From: DASVTR01 sp033855775
Lineage (GTDB): Bacteria; Acidobacteriota; Blastocatellia; Pyrinomonadales; Pyrinomonadaceae
Direction: 5' to 3'
DNA length: 64,000 nucleotides
NCBI GenBank assembly: GCA_033855775.1
Contig: JAWVFT010000132.1
Span: 26,384-90,383, forward strand
Part shown: in pieces, positions 50,665 through 59,514 of the stretch
Layout: each line of letters starts with the position of its first letter
Numbering within the stretch: position 1 is the first letter of the stretch
Made by a program: the position numbers and the translations under genes
The notes under the pieces: model-generated
What the model was told of the DNA's origin: nothing
Database searches by the model: none
What the model saw: the letters and a program-made list of their open reading frames with translations, nothing else

Positions 50665-51324
50665 ATGAATGACGAAGATACTCGAAGGCAGGACTCTTTT
50701 CTGCGCGGGGAGGAGTTTGGACATTTGAACGCGGCGCGGTTTCCCGCTGGCTCTTATGTGAGCCAACTGTTCGCGCAGTTGACGCATATTATCGTCAACC
50801 TGCGGGCGGCGGCAGACCGCCAGTCGTCAAACATGCGGGCGGCGCAGCAAGGCACGACCAGCAAGGCTTCGCTGCGCGATGAAATCCTGCTTGACCTGAG
50901 AGCCATTGCGCGCACGGCGCGGGCTTTGGCCCTGACCATGCCCGGACTCGAAGACAGGTTTCGCTTGCCGCACAATCTCAAGGAACAAGCCCTGCTCAGC
51001 GTGGCGCGCACGTTTATGGCCGACGCAGCGCCGCTCAAAGCGGAGTTTATACGGCTCGGCCTGCCAGCGGATTTTCTGGAAGACTTGAACACAGACATCA
51101 ACGCTTACGAAGCAGCCCTCACGCGCCAGACTCAAGGCACGGAGGAACACGTCGCCGCCACCGCCGCCATCGAAGACTTGATAGAAGACGGCATACGCAT
51201 CATGCGCGAACTCGATGTCCTGATGCGCAACCTGCTCGCGGACGACCCCGCGACGCTGGCTCAATGGCTCAGCGCGAGCCGCGTCGAACGCGCCCCGAAG
51301 CGGGCGAAGAAGGATAAGCCATAA
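50665..51324 (+). CDS. Helical protein of unknown function
   Basis: ATG 50665 follows ATTAAGGAGCAGCAAA. The 219-residue protein is mostly helical, with AQLTHIIVNLRAAADRQSSN, LRDEILLDLRAIARTARAL and a basic C-terminus (ERAPKRAKKDK). There is no signal peptide, membrane segment or catalytic motif. A coiled-coil or four-helix bundle is likely. I recognise no family. It converges on the sigma54 activator gene with about 160 bp between. Confidence 0.65.
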   Translation: MNDEDTRRQDSFLRGEEFGHLNAARFPAGSYVSQLFAQLTHIIVNLRAAADRQSSNMRAAQQGTTSKASLRDEILLDLRAIARTARALALTMPGLEDRFRLPHNLKEQALLSVARTFMADAAPLKAEFIRLGLPADFLEDLNTDINAYEAALTRQTQGTEEHVAATAAIEDLIEDGIRIMRELDVLMRNLLADDPATLAQWLSASRVERAPKRAKKDKP

Positions 51325-51483
51325 GCCGTCAGCCGTGAGGCTGCAAGCAGCGCGCAGTTTGGTTGTCTTGAGATAACTAAACTGCGCGCTGTTGTTGTCT
51401 TGAGACGAAGCGGGTTGACGCGCTGTTGCTGTCTTGAGTTGAAGCGAAGCTGCGGCTGTCGTTGCCGTAGAGATGACGGCGCC

Positions 51484-54400
51484 TTACGCGCTGGCGCTGA
51501 GGGCGTGGCGTTCGAGTTTGAGGTAGAGGCCGCGACGTGTAAGGCCGAGTTCGCGGGCGGCGCGAGAGATGTTGCCGCGGTGCTTGCGCAGGGCTTCGGC
51601 AATCATGCGGCGCTCTAGTTCGGCCATCGCGTCGGCGAGCGTGACGTGCTGGCCCGGAGCAGAGGCGATGGCGCTGATGGGCGTGATGGAGTCGGGGGTG
51701 GCGATGGGCGCGGCGGCGCGTTTGAGTTCGGGCGAGAGATGCTCCGGCGTCAAGACCGTGTTGTCTTCGGCGCGGGCGACGATGCGCTGTATCTCGTTGC
51801 AGAGTTGACGAACGTTGCCCGGCCACTCGCAGACCATCAGGAGGTCAACCGCCTGCGGCGTTATCTCTATGTCGCGCCGCCCGAACTTCGCGGAGTAGTG
51901 GTTGATGTAATAGTTAACGATGGTCGGAATCTCTGAGCGCCGCTCGCGCAAAGGGGGCACGCGCAGGCGTATGACGTTGAGGCGATAGTAGAGGTCTTCA
52001 CGAAAGCGCCCGTGCGCGACCATCTCTTCGAGGTCTGTATTGGTGGCCGCGATGATACGCACATCAACCTTGATGGGCCGCTGCTCGCCGAGGGGCTGTA
52101 TCTCTCCCTCTTGCAGAAAGCGCAACAGCTTCGGCTGCACGTCGAGCGGAAGGTCGCCTATCTCATCGAGGAAGAGCGTGCCGCCCGCCGCCGAGCGTAT
52201 GACGCCGGATGAATCGTTGACCGCGCCCGTGAACGCTCCCCTGCGATAGCCGAACAGGTAGCCTTCCGATAACTCCTTCGGCACGGCGGTGCAGTTGAAC
52301 GGCACGAAGACCTTTGAGCGGCGCGAACTGATGGCGTGTATGGCACGCGCCACCAACTCCTTGCCCGTCCCACTCTCGCCCGTCACCAGCACCGTCACGT
52401 CCGACGAGCGTATCTTGTGAACCTCTTCCACCAGCCGCGTCATCGCCGGACTGGAATGAATGAAGCCGGGCGTCATGCTCGCGCCCGCCAGTTGGTCCTG
52501 GTCGGGAGCCGCGCGGCCAGAGCGCGTGCGTGCGCGCAGGGCGCAGACATCCATGCCGAGTTCGACGACGCGCAGGAGCGGCTCAAGCGAGATGTTGCCG
52601 GGAAGCTGCGCCGAGCGCGGCGAGATGAACAGCATCGCGGGCGGCGCGTTCGGAGCGTGCAACAGAAAGACGGACGCATCCTGCTCAAGGGCAAACTGCT
52701 CGCGCTCCGCGTCATTCTTCGCCAGCGAAAGATTCAACGCCAGCCGCGCGCTCTCGTCATTCGCGCAGCCGTGCGAGACGACGACCTTCGGGCGCTTGTC
52801 GTCCGTCATTTCAACTATCAACACGCGGCGCGCGTTCGTCTCCTGATGAACCACCGCCGCCAGTTCGCGCAACAGCAGTTCGCGTGAAGCAACCGCTTCG
52901 GCGAGCCGCAGCGTTAACAACTGCGTCAGGGCCGAGCGCTCGTTCTGCTGCTCAGGCGCGTTGTGGTCAATGGCGCGCAGGGCATCTTCGGCGCGCTGCA
53001 AGTCCAGCTTCGCCCCGACCTCGCGGAAGGTGTGGATGGCGCGGCCAAGATGTTCCACCGCGCGTTCGGGCTGCGTGTGCGTGTAGGCGCAGCCCAGATA
53101 ATAGTGAGCGCGTGCGCTGCGATAGCGGTCGCCAAGGAGGTCGAAGATGGAAACGCTGCGCGCAAAGTGCTGCGCGGCCAGCGTCGTCTCCTGCTGCGCG
53201 ACTGCGAGCATCCCGTTTAAGCGTTGAGCCTCGCCCGCAAAGCCCATGTCCGTCGCGGACTCCGTGACCTCGCCCGTAATCTTCTGTAGCTCCGCCGCGC
53301 AAGCCGCCAGATGGCCGCACGCGAGGTTGGCTTCCGACAATAATAACTGCGATTCGATGAGCGCGTGGCGGTCGCCAATCTGCTCCGCGAACTGAAAAGC
53401 CTGACGACCAAGCTCAAGCGCTTTCGGGCCGTTGTCCATCTGTAGATTGCAACGACCGAGCGTGCGCAGGGCTTGACCCGCGTACCACTTGTTGCCGTTC
53501 TCCATGGCGAGCGCGACCGCGCGTTCAAGCAACTCCTGCGCCTCCGTCAAGTCGCCGCGCAAGGTTCGCAACTCGCCGAGCGAGTCTAAGATGATAGCCA
53601 GCTTCGCGCTGTGCTCGTCAATCTCGGAGGCCAGAGAGAGCGAGCGCTCCAACGCCTCCTGCGCGCGATTCCATTCGCCGACGAGCATCAGGTTGATGCC
53701 CAGATTGTTGTAGCCGAGCACGGCGTTCGACTTGTGCTCCGTTCGCTCGTAATAGCTGATGGCTCTCTCTAAGTGGCGTATGCCTTCCTGCGGTCGCTTG
53801 AGAAACCAGCAGCCGCCCGCCATGTTCGCGTAAATCTTGCCGAGCAGGTAAGGAGCCGGATGGTCGCCGACGAGCTTCAATGCCTGCTCGAAATTTTCGA
53901 GCCCGGCTTCGTAGTGTCCCTCCTGCGTGTCCGCCAGCGCGAGGCCGAAGTAGGCTTCCGCGAGGCCGCGCCAATCGCCCGTCGCGCGATAATGCTCAAG
54001 GGCTTTCTGCGAGTGGTCGCGCGCGATGGTGTATTCGTTGATGCTGCGATAGACGCGCGCGAGGGCTGCGTAAATTGCCCCGGTCTGAGCCAGCGACGTG
54101 GCCTCCGCGATGTCGCGCAGGGCGGCGTTCAAAAGCGCTATGGCCTTCGGATGGTCGCCGGTGTAGTTGTGCGCCAGACCGATTTGCACGCGCAGGCGCG
54201 AGAGCGTGTCCGCATCAAGTTTGACGCGCGTCTCCGGCGCTTCGTACATCTGCACGGCTTCGAGAGCCTGCGCATACTGGCCCTCCATTTCCAGCGCCGA
54301 CGAGAGCGCGCAACGCACCTCCGCCAACAGCGAAGCGTCGCCACGCGCCGCCGTCATCAAAGGCGTCAAACGCGTTCTCGCCTCCGAAGTCAAGCCTTGA

Positions 54401-54546
54401 TCGAGCAACAGCCTGACGGCTTCGAGTTCGCTGGTCAGCGACTCGCGCGATACGCCTCCGGCGCGCGACTCGCGCGAACGCAGCCGCACACGCGCGTCTG
54501 CCAAATTGACAACCCCTGATTCTTCTGTCTGTTTCTGTTTATTCAC
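51484..54546 (-). CDS. Sigma54-dependent activator with N-terminal TPRs
   Basis: The 1020-residue protein has TPR hairpins at about residues 25-540 and a GAF-like region at 560-690. The AAA+ domain has Walker A GESGTGKE near 719, the sigma54-contact loop GAFTGA near 767, and LFLDEIGDLPLD near 792. The C-terminal Fis-type HTH (GNISRAARELGLTRRGLYLK) is near 995-1015. Such proteins open promoters held by sigma54 RNA polymerase. The TPR part should sense a peptide or protein signal. Target genes are not evident in the window. Confidence 0.92.
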   Translation of the reverse strand: MNKQKQTEESGVVNLADARVRLRSRESRAGGVSRESLTSELEAVRLLLDQGLTSEARTRLTPLMTAARGDASLLAEVRCALSSALEMEGQYAQALEAVQMYEAPETRVKLDADTLSRLRVQIGLAHNYTGDHPKAIALLNAALRDIAEATSLAQTGAIYAALARVYRSINEYTIARDHSQKALEHYRATGDWRGLAEAYFGLALADTQEGHYEAGLENFEQALKLVGDHPAPYLLGKIYANMAGGCWFLKRPQEGIRHLERAISYYERTEHKSNAVLGYNNLGINLMLVGEWNRAQEALERSLSLASEIDEHSAKLAIILDSLGELRTLRGDLTEAQELLERAVALAMENGNKWYAGQALRTLGRCNLQMDNGPKALELGRQAFQFAEQIGDRHALIESQLLLSEANLACGHLAACAAELQKITGEVTESATDMGFAGEAQRLNGMLAVAQQETTLAAQHFARSVSIFDLLGDRYRSARAHYYLGCAYTHTQPERAVEHLGRAIHTFREVGAKLDLQRAEDALRAIDHNAPEQQNERSALTQLLTLRLAEAVASRELLLRELAAVVHQETNARRVLIVEMTDDKRPKVVVSHGCANDESARLALNLSLAKNDAEREQFALEQDASVFLLHAPNAPPAMLFISPRSAQLPGNISLEPLLRVVELGMDVCALRARTRSGRAAPDQDQLAGASMTPGFIHSSPAMTRLVEEVHKIRSSDVTVLVTGESGTGKELVARAIHAISSRRSKVFVPFNCTAVPKELSEGYLFGYRRGAFTGAVNDSSGVIRSAAGGTLFLDEIGDLPLDVQPKLLRFLQEGEIQPLGEQRPIKVDVRIIAATNTDLEEMVAHGRFREDLYYRLNVIRLRVPPLRERRSEIPTIVNYYINHYSAKFGRRDIEITPQAVDLLMVCEWPGNVRQLCNEIQRIVARAEDNTVLTPEHLSPELKRAAAPIATPDSITPISAIASAPGQHVTLADAMAELERRMIAEALRKHRGNISRAARELGLTRRGLYLKLERHALSASA

Positions 54547-54921
54547 TTCGCTTAAATCTAAAGAGAGGACCTTACAGCGAGCTTAGGTAACTCAATATAC
54601 GGCGAATCGCCGCGCTGTTTCAGATTAACCTGTCGGGTATAAAGACTGTGGGGCTTTTGCGAACCGCCGTCGTTGCTCCCACACAAGTGACGACGGTTCG
54701 CGTCAGCAATACGATTTGTACGGCGCAGAATTTATCACAAGCGCCCGCGCAAGGCAAAATGAAAGCCCCGAGCCGAAAGCTAAACGGCCACAGCCGCCAT
54801 GCTCGCTTGCCCTTCATCCATCTCCTTCTCGCCCGTCGCCTGCTTCCCCTTTCCTTGACACTCTTTACGGGCGTCGGTATCATCTCTGTTTCCGTCTCAG
54901 GCGCGGATTCTGTCTATAAGT
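54547..54921. other. Divergent intergenic region before ffh
   Basis: This 375-bp region contains a long inverted pair (GCGAACCGCCGTCGT at 54659-54673 and ACGACGGTTCGC at 54690-54701) and no supported gene. Promoters of both flanking genes should lie here, but none is clear. Confidence 0.5.
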
Positions 54922-56430
54922 ATGTTCGAATCTTTATCCGACAAGCTGAAACGCACGCTCAAGAATCTGCGCGGCGAAGGGGTTTTGACCCCGGCGCACG
55001 TTGATGCCGCGCTGCGCGAAATCCGCCTCGCCCTGCTCGAAGCCGATGTCAACTACAAGGTCGCCAAAGACTTCATCGCGTCGGTCAAGGAGAAGGCCGA
55101 AGGGCAGCAGGTCTGGCAGGAACTGAAGCCCTCTGAGCAGGTCGTCAAGATTGTGTTCGATGAACTGGTCGAACTCTTGGGCGGTCAATCCTCAAGGCTC
55201 GTCTTTACCAAAGCGATTCCGAACGTCGTCATGATTGTCGGCCTGCAAGGCTCCGGCAAGACCACTTCGACGGGCAAGATTGCGCGCTGGCTCGCGCAGA
55301 ATCAGGAACGCAAGCCGCTCCTCGTCTCCGTTGACGTTTATCGCCCGGCGGCGCGCGAGCAGTTGAAGGTTATCGCCAAAGCGACCGGCCAATCAATCTT
55401 TGAATTGCCGGAAACCAACGACCCCTTGACGCTCGTCCGCGAAGCCTACAAGCACGCGCAGCAAACCGGCTACGACACGCTCTTGATTGACACGGCGGGG
55501 CGTCTGCACATTGACGACGAGTTGATGGACGAACTCGTTCGCATCAAGGCCGAGACGCGCCCCGTCGAAACACTCTTCGTCGCAGACGCGATGACCGGGC
55601 AGGACGCCGTGCGCTCCGCGGAAGAGTTTCACGCGAAGGTCGGCATCACGGGCGTTATCCTGACGAAGATGGACGGCGACGCGCGCGGCGGCGCGGCCCT
55701 CTCCATCAAGCAAGTCATCGGGCAGCCCGTCAAGTTTGTCGGCGTCGGCGAAAAGTACGACGCGCTTGAGCCATTTTATCCTGACCGCATCGCGCAGCGC
55801 ATCCTCGGCATGGGCGACGTGCTCTCTTTGATTGAGGAGGTGCAGTCGAAGGTTGACCAGTCGGAAGCCGAAGAGCAACTCAAGAAGCTACAGAAGAACC
55901 AGTTCACGCTCGACGATTTTCGCGGCCAGCTTCGACAGGTCAAACGGCTCGGCTCGTTCTCCAAAATCATGAAGATGCTGCCCGACCAACTCCTCGGCGG
56001 CATCGGCATGCCGGACCTGGACGAAGAGCAGACCAGGCAGATGGAGAAGGAACTCAAACGCACCGAAGCCATCATTGATTCGATGACCGCGACCGAGCGC
56101 AACGACCATCGCATCTTGAACGCCAATCGCCGCCGCCGCATCGCGCGCGGCTCAGGCGTGACGGTGGCCGAAGTCAACGCTTTGATTAAGCAGTATACGG
56201 AGATGCGGCAGATGATGCGGCAAATCTCCGGCTCGGGAATGTTCGGCGGCGGCGGCGGCGGCTTGAAAGGCAAGATGATGCGCCGCATGGCCGGGATGAT
56301 GGGCATGCCTGACATGAGCGGCATGATGGGCGGCGGTGGCGGCGGCGATGAAGAAAGCGCTCTGCCCGCTCTGCCCGCGGGGCCGTCGCGCAAGCGAACC
56401 GGAAAAAAGAAACGCTGGAAGAAACGTTAA
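54922..56430 (+). CDS. ffh: Signal recognition particle protein Ffh
   Basis: The 502-residue protein has an N domain, then the SRP-type GTPase with GLQGSGKTTSTGK at about residue 108, DVYRPAAREQLK, and DTAGRLHIDDELM near 189. The C-terminal M domain is rich in Met (GKMMRRMAGMMGMPDM) with a long Gly run before a basic tail (RKRTGKKKRWKKR). It binds SRP RNA and signal sequences and targets ribosomes to the membrane. It starts the conserved ffh-rpsP-trmD-rplS block. The M-domain glycine tract is longer than usual. Confidence 0.97.
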   Translation: MFESLSDKLKRTLKNLRGEGVLTPAHVDAALREIRLALLEADVNYKVAKDFIASVKEKAEGQQVWQELKPSEQVVKIVFDELVELLGGQSSRLVFTKAIPNVVMIVGLQGSGKTTSTGKIARWLAQNQERKPLLVSVDVYRPAAREQLKVIAKATGQSIFELPETNDPLTLVREAYKHAQQTGYDTLLIDTAGRLHIDDELMDELVRIKAETRPVETLFVADAMTGQDAVRSAEEFHAKVGITGVILTKMDGDARGGAALSIKQVIGQPVKFVGVGEKYDALEPFYPDRIAQRILGMGDVLSLIEEVQSKVDQSEAEEQLKKLQKNQFTLDDFRGQLRQVKRLGSFSKIMKMLPDQLLGGIGMPDLDEEQTRQMEKELKRTEAIIDSMTATERNDHRILNANRRRRIARGSGVTVAEVNALIKQYTEMRQMMRQISGSGMFGGGGGGLKGKMMRRMAGMMGMPDMSGMMGGGGGGDEESALPALPAGPSRKRTGKKKRWKKR

Positions 56431-56512
56431 AAGCCGTGATAGGTGATAAGTGATAGGTAATAAGAAAAAGCTTTTACCTGTCACCTATCACCCATCACCT
56501 ATCACTGGAGGA
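56431..56512. repeat. Period-7 inverted repeat, GTGATAG type
   Basis: GTGATAGGTGATAAGTGATA is matched by CACCTATCACCCATCACCTA across an AAAAGCTTTT centre. It fills the gap between ffh and rpsP and ends right before the rpsP ribosome site. Confidence 0.85.
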
Positions 56513-56519
56513 TTGAGAG

Positions 56520-56798
56520 TTGTTAGCAATTAGATTGATGCGCATGGGCGCCAAGAAGCGGCCTTCCTACCGCGTGGTGGTGAAGGAGAAACTATCGAAG
56601 CGCGACGGCGCGTATCTGGAAAATTTGGGGACGTACGACCCGACGCGCGAGCCTGCCGAGATTAAGCTCGACGCGGAGCGCGTCCAGTACTGGCTCTCGA
56701 AGGGCGCGCAGCCCACGGGAACCGTCAACCGCCTGATTAAGGCCAACGCCAAAACACAGGCCGCCGCCGTTGCGCCCACGCAGGAAGCGGGAGCCTAA
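56520..56798 (+). CDS. rpsP: Ribosomal protein bS16
   Basis: The 92-residue protein starts at TTG 56520 after GGAGGATTGAGAG and reads MLAIRLMRMGAKKRPSYRVV, the universal bS16 N-terminus, with LGTYDPTREPAEIKLD following. It is a small-subunit protein needed for 30S assembly. The Ala-rich C-terminus is slightly longer than in E. coli. Neighbours ffh and khpA are as expected. Confidence 0.97.
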   Translation: MLAIRLMRMGAKKRPSYRVVVKEKLSKRDGAYLENLGTYDPTREPAEIKLDAERVQYWLSKGAQPTGTVNRLIKANAKTQAAAVAPTQEAGA

Positions 56799-56870
56799 GC
56801 AGCGAGAGTCCGGCGATTGACTTTCTAATTGCCGGTTCTTGTTTTTCAGACCGTGCGGGACGAGTGAGTG

Positions 56871-57104
56871 ATGAGAGAAACCGTCGAAATGATCGTCAAA
56901 GCTCTGGTTGATGAGCGTGATGCGGTGGACGTGCGCGAAATCGAGCGCAACCCGACGACGGTCATCATCGAAGTCCGCGTCGCGGAGTCTGACATGGGCA
57001 AGCTCATCGGGCGGCAGGGCCGGACGGTGCGCGCTCTGCGCACGCTGCTCGTCGCGGCGAGCATCAAGCAGAACCGCCGCTTCATTCTCGAAATCGTGGA
57101 ATGA
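56871..57104 (+). CDS. khpA: KH-domain RNA-binding protein KhpA
   Basis: The 77-residue product is a single KH domain with the GxxG-type loop LIGRQGRTVRALR. KhpA-like proteins bind RNA, often with KhpB, and commonly lie between rpsP and rimM. A GTG three bases upstream is an alternative start. The last four bases overlap rimM. Confidence 0.93.
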   Translation: MRETVEMIVKALVDERDAVDVREIERNPTTVIIEVRVAESDMGKLIGRQGRTVRALRTLLVAASIKQNRRFILEIVE

Positions 57105-57661
57105 GCAGCGACGAAGAGAGCGACGCGAAACGCGCGGCGTTGGCGGGCGAGTTGGTGGCCGTGGCCGCGGCTGTCAGGACGCGCGGCCTGCGCGGCGAGA
57201 TTGTCGCGGAGTTGTTGACAGACTTTCCAGAGCGCTTCGAGCGGCTTGAAAGATTGATTGCCGTCGGCAAGGACGGCAGCCGCCAGTCGCTCGCGCTTGA
57301 AGAGCATTGGTTACAGTCAGGGCGCATCATCCTGAAGTTTGCCGGTTACGATTCGGTCGAAGCGGCGAGCGCGCTCGTCGGTTGTGAGTTCGCCGTGCCG
57401 GAAGCGGAGCGCGTCGAATTGCCGGAGGATGAGTTTTACGATTGGGAGTTGCAAGGCTGCCGCGTGGAAACCATCGAGGGCGAAGAGATTGGCCGCGTGC
57501 GCGGAGTGTTGCGGACGGGCGGCGTCGAAGTGCTGATGATTGACAACGAACAGACGGGGCGCGAGCATTTGATTCCGCTGGCGGAAGCCATCTGCGTCGA
57601 AATCAACGTCGAGCAAAAATTGATTCGCGTTGATGCGCCCGAAGGACTACTGGAATTTTAG
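57101..57661 (+). CDS. rimM: Ribosome maturation factor RimM
   Basis: The 186-residue protein has an N-terminal RimM beta-barrel (VAAAVRTRGLRGEIVAELLT) and a C-terminal PRC barrel (FYDWELQGCRVETIEGEEIG). RimM binds uS19 and helps 30S head maturation. The ATG overlaps the KhpA stop (ATGA), and trmD follows after 6 bp, so translation is coupled. Confidence 0.95.
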   Translation: MSSDEESDAKRAALAGELVAVAAAVRTRGLRGEIVAELLTDFPERFERLERLIAVGKDGSRQSLALEEHWLQSGRIILKFAGYDSVEAASALVGCEFAVPEAERVELPEDEFYDWELQGCRVETIEGEEIGRVRGVLRTGGVEVLMIDNEQTGREHLIPLAEAICVEINVEQKLIRVDAPEGLLEF

Positions 57662-57667
57662 ATTGAG

Positions 57668-58363
57668 ATGAAGTTTGACATCATCACAATCTTCCCCGGC
57701 TTTTTTCGTGAGGTCTTTGATTACGGAATTATCCGGCGGGCGCGCGCCGCGGGGCTGGTCTTGATAGAGGCGCACGACCTGCGCGCCTTTACGAGCGACA
57801 AGCATCACATCGTTGACGACCGCCCGTTTGGCGGCGGCGACGGGATGGTCTTAAAGCCTGAGCCGATTTTCGCGGCGGTTGAAAAGTTGACGGGCGCAAG
57901 CGAGCGCGACGCCTACGATGAGAGAACGCGCGTCGTGCTGCTCTCGCCGCAGGGGCGGCGGCTGACGCAGGAGTTGGCAGCCGAGTTAGCTAAAGCCGAA
58001 CAGGTCGTGCTTATCTGCGGGCGTTACGAAGGCGTTGACGAGCGCGTCGCGGAGAGCCTTGTGACGGACGAGATTTCGATAGGGGATTACGTGCTGTCGG
58101 GCGGCGAAGCGGCGGCAATCGTTTTAGTGGATGCAGTGGTCAGGCTCGTTCCCGGCGCGCTTGGCAGTGAGACTTCAGCCATCAACGAATCCTTCAGCGA
58201 AGGATTGCTCGACTATCCGCATTACACAAGGCCGCCGGAATTTCGCGGCCTGAGCGTGCCGGAAGTTTTGTTGAGCGGCCATCACGGGCAGATAGAGAAC
58301 TGGCGGCGCGAGCGCGCGCTTCAGAAGACAAAGCGCAACAGGCCGGACTTATTAGAAGAATGA
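57668..58363 (+). CDS. trmD: tRNA (guanine-N1)-methyltransferase TrmD
   Basis: The 231-residue protein has the SPOUT trefoil-knot sequence of TrmD: FDIITIFPGFF at the start, LICGRYEGVDERV and ISIGDYVLSGGEAAAIVLVD in the SAM-binding knot, and HYTRPPEFRGL in the catalytic region. It makes m1G37 in tRNAs. It has normal length for the family and lies between rimM and rplS. Confidence 0.97.
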   Translation: MKFDIITIFPGFFREVFDYGIIRRARAAGLVLIEAHDLRAFTSDKHHIVDDRPFGGGDGMVLKPEPIFAAVEKLTGASERDAYDERTRVVLLSPQGRRLTQELAAELAKAEQVVLICGRYEGVDERVAESLVTDEISIGDYVLSGGEAAAIVLVDAVVRLVPGALGSETSAINESFSEGLLDYPHYTRPPEFRGLSVPEVLLSGHHGQIENWRRERALQKTKRNRPDLLEE

Positions 58364-58375
58364 TGGAGTTAAGAG

Positions 58376-58762
58376 ATGAATCGTTTAGATAACATTGAGA
58401 ATCAGCAAAAGCGCGAGAACATTCCGGCCTTTCAGCCGGGCGACACGGTGCGCGTTCACGTTCGCATTAAGGAATCGGAGACGAAGGAACGCTTGCAGGC
58501 TTTCGAAGGCGTCGTCATCGCGCGCAAGCACGGCGGCATCCGCGAGACTATCACTGTGCGCAAGACGAGCTTCGGCGTCGGCGTCGAGCGAATCTTCCCG
58601 CTGCACGCGACCATCATCGACCACATCGATGTCATCAAGCGTGGCCGCGTGCGTCGCGCCAAGCTTTACTACCTGCGCGAGCTGCGCGGCAAGGCTGCGC
58701 GCATCCGCGAGAAGGACACGCGCTCGCAGACGCAGCAGGCCGCAGCCGCCAAGAAGGGATAA
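58376..58762 (+). CDS. rplS: Ribosomal protein bL19
   Basis: The 128-residue protein has FQPGDTVRVHVRIKESETKE, FEGVVIARKHGGIRETITVR and GVGVERIFPLHATIIDHIDV, the full bL19 signature. bL19 lies at the subunit interface. The C-terminus (RSQTQQAAAAKKG) is a short extension. rnhB follows after 8 bp. Confidence 0.97.
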   Translation: MNRLDNIENQQKRENIPAFQPGDTVRVHVRIKESETKERLQAFEGVVIARKHGGIRETITVRKTSFGVGVERIFPLHATIIDHIDVIKRGRVRRAKLYYLRELRGKAARIREKDTRSQTQQAAAAKKG

Positions 58763-58770
58763 CCGAAGAG

Positions 58771-58858
58771 ATGACGCGGCGACGCGGCGACACGCAGACG
58801 CGGGGAGCAGAAACAGTCCCTTGTGTCGCCGTGTCGCCGCGTCTCCGCGTCTCTCTCA
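58771..58858. repeat. Period-7 GC-rich inverted repeat inside rnhB
   Basis: GACGCGGCGACGCGGCGACA is matched by TGTCGCCGTGTCGCCGCGTC and CTCCGCGTC. It includes the start codon of rnhB and about its first 29 codons. Confidence 0.8.
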
Positions 58859-59472
58859 TCGGGACGGCTTTCGAGGATGAAGCGCGCTCGCGCGGCTATC
58901 GTTTGATTGCCGGAGTGGACGAGGTAGGGCGCGGGGCTTTGGCCGGGCCGGTCGTGGCGGCAGCCGTCATCCTCAACCCGGACGCGCCGCTGCCCGAAGG
59001 CCTGGACGACTCGAAGAAGTTGACGCTGAAACAGCGCGAGCGCATCAGTGAAGAGTTGCGACAGAGCGCGCTCTGTTACGCGGTCGGCCGGGTCGAGCCG
59101 GATGAGATTGACCGCATCAATATTCTGCAAGCGACGCGGCGCGCGATGCTAGATGCTTTGACGAAGCTCAGCCCGCGCGCCGATTTTGTTTTGATTGACG
59201 CCTTGCAGTTGAAAGAGTGCAGCCTGCCGCAGCGCGCCATCATTCGTGGCGACTCCATCTCGGCCTCCATCGCCGCCGCCAGCGTCATCGCCAAGACGCA
59301 CCGCGACAGGTTGATGCGAGAGCTACACGACACGTACCCGCATTACAACTTCGCGCAGCACGTCGGCTACGGCACGCGCGCTCATCTTGCAGCGCTGCGT
59401 GAGCATGGTTGCTGCCCCCTTCATCGCAAGAGCTTTCGCGGTGTCCTTCCCAACCCGGAGCCTTTACAGTAA
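58771..59472 (+). CDS. rnhB: Ribonuclease HII with repeat-derived N-terminus
   Basis: The 233-residue protein has the RNase HII core from residue about 45: LIAGVDEVGRGALAGPVVAA with the catalytic Asp-Glu pair, GLDDSKKLTLKQRERI, ILQATRRAMLDAL and ASVIAKTHRDRLM. It removes ribonucleotides from DNA. The first 30 residues (RRRGDTQTRGAETVPCVAV) are not conserved and are translated from a period-7 inverted repeat. No other in-frame start lies between it and the core, so the repeat appears captured as coding sequence. Confidence 0.95.
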   Translation: MTRRRGDTQTRGAETVPCVAVSPRLRVSLIGTAFEDEARSRGYRLIAGVDEVGRGALAGPVVAAAVILNPDAPLPEGLDDSKKLTLKQRERISEELRQSALCYAVGRVEPDEIDRINILQATRRAMLDALTKLSPRADFVLIDALQLKECSLPQRAIIRGDSISASIAAASVIAKTHRDRLMRELHDTYPHYNFAQHVGYGTRAHLAALREHGCCPLHRKSFRGVLPNPEPLQ

Positions 59473-59514
59473 ACTCTGGAACGCCCCTTTCACTACTGCC
59501 TTTAAAGTTTAAGC

